Origin: an uncultured Porphyromonas sp.
GTDB taxonomy: Bacteria > Bacteroidota > Bacteroidia > Bacteroidales > Porphyromonadaceae
Assembly (NCBI GenBank): GCA_946997275.1
Contig: CAMPUN010000094.1
Location: 1 to 5,671, forward strand
DNA length: 5,671 nucleotides
Direction of reading: 5' to 3'
Below are positions 1 to 4,698 of the stretch, one piece after another (position 1 is the stretch's first letter; each line of letters starts with the position of its first letter). A program made the translations under genes and the position numbers. The notes beneath the pieces are model-generated. The model saw only the letters and a program-made list of their open reading frames with translations, had not been told where the DNA came from and made no database searches.

Positions 1-104
1 TCCAGCGAAGTTTTCAGTTTGATCACAGAGCTCGTCTGAGCACAAAGAGGCAGTGCCGAGAGAGCTAAGAGAAGAGTCCAAAAGAGGTGGTTCAGTTTCT
101 TCAT
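1..104 (-). CDS. Secreted protein, N-terminal fragment (signal peptide plus start of mature chain)
   Basis: A reading frame opens at the ATG complementary to 102-104 and stays open to the window edge, giving 34 complete codons; the rest of the gene lies to the left. The start MKKLNHLFWTLLLALSALPL is a textbook signal peptide: two lysines, a hydrophobic core (LFWTLLLALSALPLC) and a likely signal peptidase I site between CA and QTSS. A lipoprotein reading is unlikely because the residue before Cys is Leu. The mature start, SSVIKLKTSLE, resembles SSAMIRMTTQKV, residues 16-27 of the LRR protein at 729-3521. It may therefore be a secreted paralogue of that protein, though the match is short. No Shine-Dalgarno sequence is visible, which is common in Bacteroidota. 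A promoter lies about 280 bp upstream. The call of a secreted gene start is fairly firm; the protein family is not known. Confidence 0.75.
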   Translation of the reverse strand, partial: MKKLNHLFWTLLLALSALPLCAQTSSVIKLKTSL

Positions 105-376
105 AAGTAATTATGTCTAGTGTTTTGTGATTCGTCTAAGATGCAATAAACTATAGTAAGCCAATTGTCATAGCTCTTGATGCGGTTAGAAAGGATCAAG
201 TACGCTCAGCGAGACCTGTCTACCAAGACTTGATCTAGGCAGAGACTGCCAAGCGTGCTACCACAGAGGGGAGACGCCTGCCTCGTAGAGAGCTTTTAGC
301 AGTCTATATTGACAGTGACATCTCAAGCGTAGAATTAGGGCAAGGTTAACTCTTGCGAAGTAGTACCTCGCTCCTT
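105..376 (-). promoter_or_regulatory. Long 5' leader of the secreted-protein gene, with several hairpins
   Basis: Transcription from the promoter at 383-413 would give about 270 nt of leader before the ATG at 104. The leader can fold: GATCAAGT (194-201) pairs perfectly with ACTTGATC (228-235) and encloses AGAC/GTCT (212-215 with 218-221). GGCAG/CTGCC form a 3-nt-loop hairpin (238-250), and GCAAG/CTTGC pair at 340-356. No convincing coding frame was found in it. Several short blocks match the leader at 4288-4497 in the same order. That it is a transcribed leader is inferred from the promoter; a second promoter nearer the gene is possible but no good TAnnTTTG was seen. Confidence 0.45.
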
Positions 377-421
377 GATAGGCAAAGATATGCAATCGTT
401 TCAATGTATGCAATAGCCTAA
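165..421 (-). repeat. Promoter-leader cassette, copy 1 (diverged pair with 4310-4542)
   Basis: Positions 382-421 match 4503-4542 at 32 of 40 bases, and 316-338 match 4437-4459 at 19 of 23; both lie on one ungapped diagonal (offset 4121). Weaker blocks follow in the same order: GCTAC (257-261), AGACTGC (243-249), ATCTAG (233-238), and TTGTCATAG with its flank (165-182, 14 of 18). Copy 1 is about 41 nt longer than copy 2 between the GCTAC and TGACATCTCA blocks. The alignment was made by eye, so the outer boundaries are approximate. Confidence 0.55.
383..413 (-). promoter_or_regulatory. Bacteroidetes-type promoter for the leftward secreted-protein gene
   Basis: On the minus strand, TTG (complement of 411-413) is followed by exactly 20 bp and then TATCTTTG (complement of 383-390). 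This matches the Bacteroidetes primary sigma consensus, TTG/TTTG then TAnnTTTG at 19-21 bp spacing. Transcription would start near 376-378. The promoter at 4504-4534 has the same boxes, the same spacing and near-identical flanks, which strengthens the call. Confidence 0.65.
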
Positions 422-577
422 GAGGCGCCTTCCCGTCCGTACATTCCACCCACTAATGCAATTTCTCAAGAAAGAGTCTTTGCTACTTTTAGTTGATAAC
501 GAGCGAGTTGTGGTGAATACTTATTAACCGTCTTAACAACACGCCTTTGGGAAGTGACGCTCCAGAGCAATCACAAT

Positions 578-624
578 TAGGGGAGAGCAAATGTCAAACA
601 GCTTGACATAGTGCTCTCCCCCTA
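578..624. repeat. Strong 17-bp inverted repeat (hairpin) without a U-tract
   Basis: GGGGAGAGCA (580-589) pairs perfectly with TGCTCTCCCC (612-621), and inside it ATGTCAA (591-597) pairs perfectly with TTGACAT (603-609). The apical loop is ACAGC, and one base faces two in the internal loop. The stem may gain two more pairs at its base around a bulged C622. It lies about 108 nt past the LRR stop codon. Neither flank is rich in T, so it is not a classical intrinsic terminator. It could be a back-up terminator, an RNA processing or stability element, or a protein site. Confidence 0.7.
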
Positions 625-684
625 GAGACTTACTGATACTAAGGACTTTCTCCTTGTCGAATCGGCCCTTCTTTCGTTCCTCTC

Positions 685-707
685 AAAAAACTTTTGCTGG
701 ACAGCAA
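685..707 (-). terminator. Probable intrinsic terminator of the zinc-ribbon/LRR operon
   Basis: On the minus strand, TTGCT and AGCAA (within 694-707) form a short stem with a 4-nt loop. It is followed after AAG by six T residues (complement of 685-690). It starts about 21 nt past the LRR stop codon, where an operon terminator is expected. The stem is only 5 bp and fairly weak, so it may work together with the hairpin at 578-624. Confidence 0.5.
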
Positions 708-728
708 TACTACGTCAAGTGGCTATTA

Positions 729-3521
729 CTACTTCGATTCGACGATATTTATGTGCCAGTTCTTATCAGCGACGCTCTGACAGAACTCAGGCAGATGGCT
801 AGAGAGCAGCTTCTCTTGATTGGCTGCAAAAGCATACAGCTCTCCCGCAGGCAACCCTCTCCGATCAGGTAGCGTATTTGCTAGATCTTTCAGTAGATCT
901 ACCTCGAGGAGCGTAGCGTAGCAACGGATGGTACGCAAGTTAGGACAACCTTCGATTTGGATAGAGACTAGCCTGCTTTGGCTAAAGTCAACCTCCTCCA
1001 AGGCTTCACAATCAGAGAAATACAGTTCTTCTAGAGAATTGTTCTGACAGTGCAAACTCGTCAACGACTTACACCCCGTCAAGTTCAACTCTATCAACGT
1101 ACCCTCTGGGAGCTTCAGGCTAGTCAATTGCTCACTATCACTACAGTCTAGCTTTGTCAAATTAGTAGCCTTAGAAAGGTCTAAGGTGTCCGAGGTCGTA
1201 CGATACGTAAGCTCGCTTAAGTTCGTGAGTTGCAGTAGCTCTTGATTCGTTTGCTGCTTGTCCGTACAGCTAAGCTCAGTCAGGGCGACATTCTTAGAGA
1301 GATCCAAGTGCTCTAAGTTATTGTTCTCACAACGTAGATTAGTCAAGGCAACGTTCTTAGAGAGATCTAAGCTCGTCAGCTGCTCGTTGTCTCTACAATC
1401 TAACCTAGTCAGGAGGACACTCTTAGAGAGATCCAGACTCGCCAGTTGCTTGTTGCCAGTACAACGTAGCTCTGTCAAGGTAGCGCTATTTGGAAGAACT
1501 AAGCTCTTCAAACGCTCGTTGTCGTAACAAGACAATGTAGTCAAGGCAACGTTCTTAGAGAGATCTAAGCTCGTCAGTTGCTCGTTACCACCACAATGTA
1601 ATTCAGTCAAGGCAACGCTCTCTGAGAGGTTTAAGCTCGTCAACTGCTCGTTGTCTCTACAGTCTAGCTTGGTCAAGGCAACGTTATTCGATAGATCTAA
1701 GCTCGTCAGCTGCTTGTTGTCTTTGCACTCCAGCTTGGTCAAGGCGACGTTCTTCGAGAGATTCAAGCTCGTCAGCTGCTCGTTATAGCTACAATCTAGC
1801 TTAGTCAAAGCGACGTTCTTCGTCAGATCCAAGCTTGTCAATTGGTCATTGTCTATACAATCTAGCTCGGTCAAATGAACAAGCTTGGAGAGATCTAAGC
1901 TTGTCAGCTGCTCGTTATTGCTACAATCTAGTTTTGTCAAGGCAACGTTCTTCGAGAGATCTAAGCTTGTCAGCTGCTTGGTGCCACAACAAGACAGCTC
2001 AGTCAAATGGACGAGCTTGGAGAGATCTAAAGTGTCTGAATTCGTCTGATACGAAAGCTTCTTCAAGTTTGGGAGACTTGATAGCTCTTCAATCGTTTGC
2101 TCCTTGTCTGTACAGCTAAGTTCGCTCAGGGCAACGTTCTTAGAGAGGTCTAAGCTCGTCAATTGTTCGTTGCCACTACAATCTAACTCGGTCAAAGCAA
2201 CATTCTTCGTCAGATCCAAACTCGTCAGATTGTTTCTATGACAGCACAAACTGTTCAGAGCTATACATCCCGTTACATCCAAGCTCTTTAATCGCAGGTT
2301 ACACCAGCAGAATAGCTCGGTCAAAGCAACATTCTTCGAGAGATCCAAGCTCTCCAGTTCAGTGAAATTGCAAGCCAGCTCAGTCAAAGCAACGCTATTC
2401 GATAGATCTAAGCTCGTCAGCTGCTTGTTGTCATCACACTCCAGCTTGGTCAAGGCGACGTTCTTCGAGAGATTCAAGCTCTTCAGTTGCTTATTGCCTT
2501 TGCAAGACAAAGTAGTCAGGGCGACGTTCTTTGAGAGATCCAAGCTCTCCAGTTCAGTGAAATCGCAAACCAGCTCAGTTAGGGCTACATTCTTCGAGAG
2601 ATCTAAGTTCGTCAATTGATCGTTCCAGTTGCAGGTTAGCTTTGTTAGAGCCACGTTTTTCGAGAGATCTAGTCTCGTCATCCGTTTGTTTTGACTGACG
2701 TTGAGTTCGGTCAAAGCCACGTTGTGTGAGAGATCCAAGTGCTCTAAGCTCTCACAAGCTAGCTTAGTCAAAGCTACGTTCTTCGATAGATCCAAGCTCG
2801 TCATCCGCCAGTTGCCACTACAGATCAGCTCGGTTAAAGCAACGTTTTTCGATAGATCCAAGCTCGCCAGTCCAGTGAAATCGCAAAACAGCTTAGTCAA
2901 GGCTACGTTCTTCGATAGATCCAAGCGTGTCATCCGCCCGTTGCCACTACAGTCTAGTTCTGCTAAGGCAACGTTCTTCGTCACGTCCAAAGTCGTCAAC
3001 CGATCATTATCGCTACAATTCAGCGTGGTCAAGGCGACACACTGAGAGAGAGCTAAGTTCGTCAATCGATCATTATCGCTACAATTCAGCGTGGTCAAGG
3101 CGACACACTGAGAGAGATCTAAGTTCGTCAATCGATCATTATCGCTACAGTCTAGCGTGGTCAAGGCTACACACTGAGAGAGACCCAGACTCGTTAGTTG
3201 CTTATTAAAGTTACACTCCAACTCTCTTAAGGCAGCACACTGGGAAAACTCTAAAGTCGCTATACCCTTTTCGTCTTCAAAGTCTTGACTACAACCAAAG
3301 TGTGTAACCTCGCCACGGATGACTACCTCCTGAGCAGTGAGCGTATAGTTATGATACTGACCATCTGTGTGAAGGGGCTCCTGGACACCATCTATAGATA
3401 CTGCTCCACTAGCCTCTACTCGTAAGGAGATCTGCTCACCGACCACCTTTTGCGTTGTCATCCTGATCATAGCAGATGAGCGTGTTGACTCCGCGCCTGA
3501 GATAACTGATTTCTTTGTCAT
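729..3521 (-). CDS. Large leucine-rich repeat protein without a signal peptide
   Basis: A 930-residue protein. Residues 1-87 form a non-repeat N-terminal domain (MIRMTTQKVVGEQISL, then YTLTAQEVVIRGEV) typical of Bacteroidota LRR proteins. Residues about 88-878 hold some 36 LRR units, mostly 22 residues, of the form LTxLxCxxNxQLTSLDLSKNVA; this resembles the nested 'IRREKO' type, with Cys often at the second strand position. Residues 879-930 (PDRRG, DKNWHI) form a C-terminal cap. LRR solenoids usually bind proteins; the ligand is unknown. The family is usually secreted, but here there is no signal peptide, membrane segment or C-terminal sorting domain, so it is probably cytoplasmic. The ATG at 3521 was chosen over a TTG at 3539 because AAAGGG sits 7 nt upstream of it. 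It is second in an operon, 40 bp after the zinc-ribbon gene. The frame is intact. LRR identity is certain; function is unknown. Confidence 0.93.
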   Translation of the reverse strand: MTKKSVISGAESTRSSAMIRMTTQKVVGEQISLRVEASGAVSIDGVQEPLHTDGQYHNYTLTAQEVVIRGEVTHFGCSQDFEDEKGIATLEFSQCAALRELECNFNKQLTSLGLSQCVALTTLDCSDNDRLTNLDLSQCVALTTLNCSDNDRLTNLALSQCVALTTLNCSDNDRLTTLDVTKNVALAELDCSGNGRMTRLDLSKNVALTKLFCDFTGLASLDLSKNVALTELICSGNWRMTSLDLSKNVALTKLACESLEHLDLSHNVALTELNVSQNKRMTRLDLSKNVALTKLTCNWNDQLTNLDLSKNVALTELVCDFTELESLDLSKNVALTTLSCKGNKQLKSLNLSKNVALTKLECDDNKQLTSLDLSNSVALTELACNFTELESLDLSKNVALTELFCWCNLRLKSLDVTGCIALNSLCCHRNNLTSLDLTKNVALTELDCSGNEQLTSLDLSKNVALSELSCTDKEQTIEELSSLPNLKKLSYQTNSDTLDLSKLVHLTELSCCGTKQLTSLDLSKNVALTKLDCSNNEQLTSLDLSKLVHLTELDCIDNDQLTSLDLTKNVALTKLDCSYNEQLTSLNLSKNVALTKLECKDNKQLTSLDLSNNVALTKLDCRDNEQLTSLNLSESVALTELHCGGNEQLTSLDLSKNVALTTLSCYDNERLKSLVLPNSATLTELRCTGNKQLASLDLSKSVLLTRLDCRDNEQLTSLDLSKNVALTNLRCENNNLEHLDLSKNVALTELSCTDKQQTNQELLQLTNLSELTYRTTSDTLDLSKATNLTKLDCSDSEQLTSLKLPEGTLIELNLTGCKSLTSLHCQNNSLEELYFSDCEALEEVDFSQSRLVSIQIEGCPNLRTIRCYATLLEVDLLKDLANTLPDRRGLPAGELYAFAANQEKLLSSHLPEFCQSVADKNWHINIVESK
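1164..1277 (-). repeat. Irregular LRR module, copy 2
   Basis: Residues 749-786 (ELSCTDKQQTNQELLQLTNL, then ELTYRTTSDTLDLSK) match the module at 2010-2123. Shared residues include ELSCTDK-QT, the following EL, LxNLxxLxY and SDTLDLSK. The rest has diverged, so this duplication is older than the one at 3001-3198. Confidence 0.75.
2010..2123 (-). repeat. Irregular LRR module, copy 1
   Basis: Residues 467-504 of the LRR protein (ELSCTDKEQTIEELSSLPNL, then KLSYQTNSDTLDLSK) break the 22-residue rhythm. They recur with changes at residues 749-786 (about 1164-1277). The pair lies 282 residues apart, which suggests that a block of several repeats was duplicated together. Confidence 0.75.
3001..3198 (-). 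repeat. Three consecutive near-identical 66-bp units
   Basis: Units 3001-3066 and 3067-3132 differ by one base (an Ala or Asp codon in LALSQC versus LDLSQC). The third, 3133-3198, is the same for most of its length and diverges near its right end. They encode CVALTTLNCSDNDRLTNL-type repeats near residues 108-174. Such identity in a solenoid gene implies recent duplication or gene conversion. Confidence 0.9.
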
Positions 3522-3528
3522 AAGTGCA

Positions 3529-3534
3529 CCCTTT
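3529..3534 (-). promoter_or_regulatory. Ribosome binding site that decides the LRR start
   Basis: The minus strand reads AAAGGG here, 7 nt before the ATG at 3521-3519. Good Shine-Dalgarno sites are uncommon in Bacteroidota, and this one lies downstream of the alternative TTG at 3539, so it supports the shorter 930-residue protein. Confidence 0.6.
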
Positions 3535-3561
3535 ATCAACTCGTTATGATTTGATTAGCAC

Positions 3562-4287
3562 TCATTTTTTTCGGAACTCTGGGAATGCGAACTTGAGAGC
3601 ACGTCCTACGTTCTTGAAGAAGCCTCCTCTAGTCGGTTTGTAGTGCAAGACACTGCGATTCTTGGCCTCTTTAACCGCAGCTCTCTTGGTGTAGTATGTT
3701 GATGAGAAGAACTTATCAACAGGGACTGCGGTGGGTAGCTCATAAACGTCCATAGCGACCTTTGTGAAGATCTCTGCTGCGAGGTGAACGTCTTCGCCAC
3801 AGTCTATAGAGTAATAGTAAGTCCCAGCTGGAGACTCCTCCATGGTAAAGAGCTTAGCGCACTCCGGTGCCTGAAATCTCTTGTAGTCCTCATCATCGTC
3901 AAGGAAATAGAACTGCATCATCAGGTGCCTCTTGCCATCGTTCAGCGTTCCGGCAAATACTTCCTCCCCATCTTCATGCTTGAAGACACAGTTGGTTATA
4001 TTTGCCGCTGCCATCTCAATGTAGTCATATAGTATATCACGCTGCTTACCCTCCTCGTCTTTAATGAAGCGGTCAATATAGGTAGTGACCATTCGTGACG
4101 GATTCTGCTTTTGCAGAGCGAGATTGTTTCTCAGCTCCTCCTCCAAGCCCTTGAAAGGAGCTTGGGCTCCAGATTGTTGAGGCTTCGCTTTAGGCTCACC
4201 TTGACTCACCGATGCGCCGCACTCGGGACAGACCTCGGATGCTATCGCCATGACGCATCCACACTTTTCGCATTTGATAGTTTCCAT
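3562..4287 (-). CDS. Zinc-ribbon protein of unknown function
   Basis: A 241-residue protein. Residues 6-23 form a zinc ribbon, CEKC-x10-CPEC (Cys6, Cys9, Cys20, Cys23), of the kind that binds one zinc ion for structure or contacts. A Gln/Pro/Ala-rich linker (about 28-44) follows, then a charged segment (47-78) that looks helical, and a mixed alpha/beta domain (about 80-205) with ITNCVFKHEDGEEVFAGTL and LMMQFYFLDDDEDYKRF, which I do not recognise. The C-terminus is basic (RGGFFKNVGRALKF, ending FRKK). There is no signal peptide or membrane segment, so it is probably cytoplasmic. The start at 4287 is the first ATG and has AGGA 6 nt upstream. It is first in an operon with the LRR gene and is preceded by a leader of about 210 nt. 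It may be a partner or regulator of the LRR protein, but only the gene order supports that. Confidence 0.88.
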   Translation of the reverse strand: METIKCEKCGCVMAIASEVCPECGASVSQGEPKAKPQQSGAQAPFKGLEEELRNNLALQKQNPSRMVTTYIDRFIKDEEGKQRDILYDYIEMAAANITNCVFKHEDGEEVFAGTLNDGKRHLMMQFYFLDDDEDYKRFQAPECAKLFTMEESPAGTYYYSIDCGEDVHLAAEIFTKVAMDVYELPTAVPVDKFFSSTYYTKRAAVKEAKNRSVLHYKPTRGGFFKNVGRALKFAFPEFRKK

Positions 4288-4497
4288 ACCTTATCCTATT
4301 TAAGTTTGTTTGACATAGATCTCGTTGTTGTAGTTGCCTGAATCGCCATCAGAGCGATTACAACTATTAGCTAGCCAGAGATCATCTAGACAATGTAAGA
4401 CTGCAACTGAGCAGTCGGCTACTCAACCAGTGCGCATGACATCTCAGGCCTAGCTTTAGCAGAAAAAAAAGGAACACTCTTTAAGCATCTCTAATTT
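4288..4497 (-). promoter_or_regulatory. Long structured 5' leader of the zinc-ribbon/LRR operon
   Basis: The leader runs from the expected transcription start (near 4497) to the ATG at 4287. The best hairpin is 4331-4366: TAGTTG pairs with CAACTA and, inside it, AATCGC pairs with GCGATT, with a 7-nt loop and a 4/1 internal loop. A second one, GACTGC/GCAGTC with a 6-nt loop, is at 4399-4416. Eight T residues occur early in the transcript (complement of 4462-4469) without a hairpin before them. No convincing small coding frame was seen. The leader shares ordered blocks with the one at 105-376. It could be an attenuator, a riboswitch-like RNA or a protein-binding leader; no known riboswitch was recognised. 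Confidence 0.5.
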
Positions 4498-4542
4498 CGT
4501 ACGCAAAGATATGTAATTATTTTGACATATGCAATACCCTAA
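4310..4542 (-). repeat. Promoter-leader cassette, copy 2 (diverged pair with 165-421)
   Basis: This is the counterpart of 165-421. Blocks in order are TTGACATAG with its flank (4310-4327), ATCTAG (4384-4389), AGACTGC (4398-4404), GCTAC (4418-4422), TGACATCTCA with its flank (4437-4459) and the promoter (4503-4542). The TGACATCTCA block starts 67 bp from the -7 box in both copies. Seven of the eight promoter differences are transitions. Confidence 0.55.
4504..4534 (-). promoter_or_regulatory. Bacteroidetes-type promoter of the zinc-ribbon/LRR operon
   Basis: On the minus strand, TTG (complement of 4532-4534), a 20-bp spacer and TATCTTTG (complement of 4504-4511) match the Bacteroidetes promoter consensus. 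Transcription should begin near 4497 and run left into the zinc-ribbon gene. The promoter fires away from the ATPase promoter at 4641-4671, with the 23-bp array between them. Confidence 0.68.
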
Positions 4543-4565
4543 AGATGCTACTCCACCACCTTTTC

Positions 4566-4649
4566 GCCAAAAGTGGAAACGAGATACGGCCAAACATGGA
4601 AACGGAATACGGCCAAATATGGAAGCGAAATACGGCCAAATGTGGAAAC
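4566..4649 (+). repeat. 23-bp tandem direct repeats upstream of the ATPase gene
   Basis: Three full units (4566-4588, 4589-4611, 4612-4634) and a 15-bp partial fourth (4635-4649) repeat with an exact 23-bp period. The core is GCCAAA-N2-TGGAA-R-CG, then a purine-rich run and TACG. Units differ at a few positions only. The first unit overlaps a small hairpin, CCACCTTTT/AAAAGTGG (4556-4576). The last one reaches into the -33 region of the ATPase promoter, as expected of a repeated regulator site. The spacing is not CRISPR-like. Confidence 0.85.
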
Positions 4650-4671
4650 AGCGAAAATAATCGTACCTTTG
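4641..4671 (+). promoter_or_regulatory. Promoter of the DUF4143 ATPase gene
   Basis: TACCTTTG (4664-4671) is a perfect TAnnTTTG -7 box. TGTG (4641-4644), 19 bp upstream, is a fair -33 box (consensus TTTG) and lies inside the last partial 23-bp repeat. Transcription would start near 4678, leaving a leader of about 20 nt before the ATG at 4699, with no clear Shine-Dalgarno sequence. Confidence 0.65.
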
Positions 4672-4698
4672 TATGCTGACAGCAAATAGATTACGGAT

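Larger units (their letters stand above)
414..728. other. Intergenic region without a supported gene
   Basis: No convincing coding frame, RNA gene or mobile element was seen here on either strand. The stretch separates the 3' end of the LRR operon from the upstream side of the leftward promoter. It contains the probable terminator at 685-707, a small inverted repeat AAGGA/TCCTT near 641-655, the strong hairpin at 578-624, and a direct repeat of AGAGCAA (564-570 and 584-590). Positions 450-563 show nothing clear beyond weak dyads. Confidence 0.6.
888..3260 (-). repeat. 66-bp repeats encoding the LRR solenoid
   Basis: This part of the LRR gene is built from DNA units mostly 66 bp long, each encoding a 22-residue repeat; roughly 19 carry the residues NVAL. 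Shorter variants lacking the GNxQ turn (CDFTGLASLDLSKN, CNFTELESLDLSKN, CESLEHLDLSHN) are interspersed. Similarity at the DNA level, including many copies of AGATCT in the LDLS codons, points to growth by unequal recombination rather than to ancient, purely protein-level repeats. Confidence 0.85.

Noticed and set aside
36..50. Lipoprotein signal at the Cys of the left-edge protein
   Set aside because: The residues before Cys are Leu-Pro-Leu; a lipobox needs a small residue at -1. A signal peptidase I site after CA fits better.
105..380. tRNA or known riboswitch in the leader
   Set aside because: No cloverleaf, T-arm sequence or known riboswitch core was recognised, only separate hairpins.
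258..449. Minus-strand frame of 63 codons
   Set aside because: Its start lies upstream of the promoter that crosses it. The related sequence near 4504-4542 is open in a different frame, so the conservation is at DNA level, not codon level.
654..872. Plus-strand frame of 72 codons at the LRR 3' end
   Set aside because: It starts at a TTG, crosses the probable terminator and is antisense to the LRR C-terminus, with no promoter or known domain.
1258..3208. Five plus-strand frames with repeated VKATFFDRSKL-like segments
   Set aside because: They are mirror images of the 66-bp repeats of the LRR gene on the other strand; a repeat length divisible by three keeps antisense frames open.
3522..3539. 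TTG start giving a 936-residue LRR protein
   Set aside because: The AAAGGG ribosome binding site lies downstream of the TTG and is well placed for the ATG at 3521.
3606..4341. Frames on both strands overlapping the zinc-ribbon gene
   Set aside because: They are shorter, have no recognisable features, and overlap a gene with an intact zinc ribbon.
4566..4649. CRISPR array
   Set aside because: The 23-bp units abut one another with no unique spacers.
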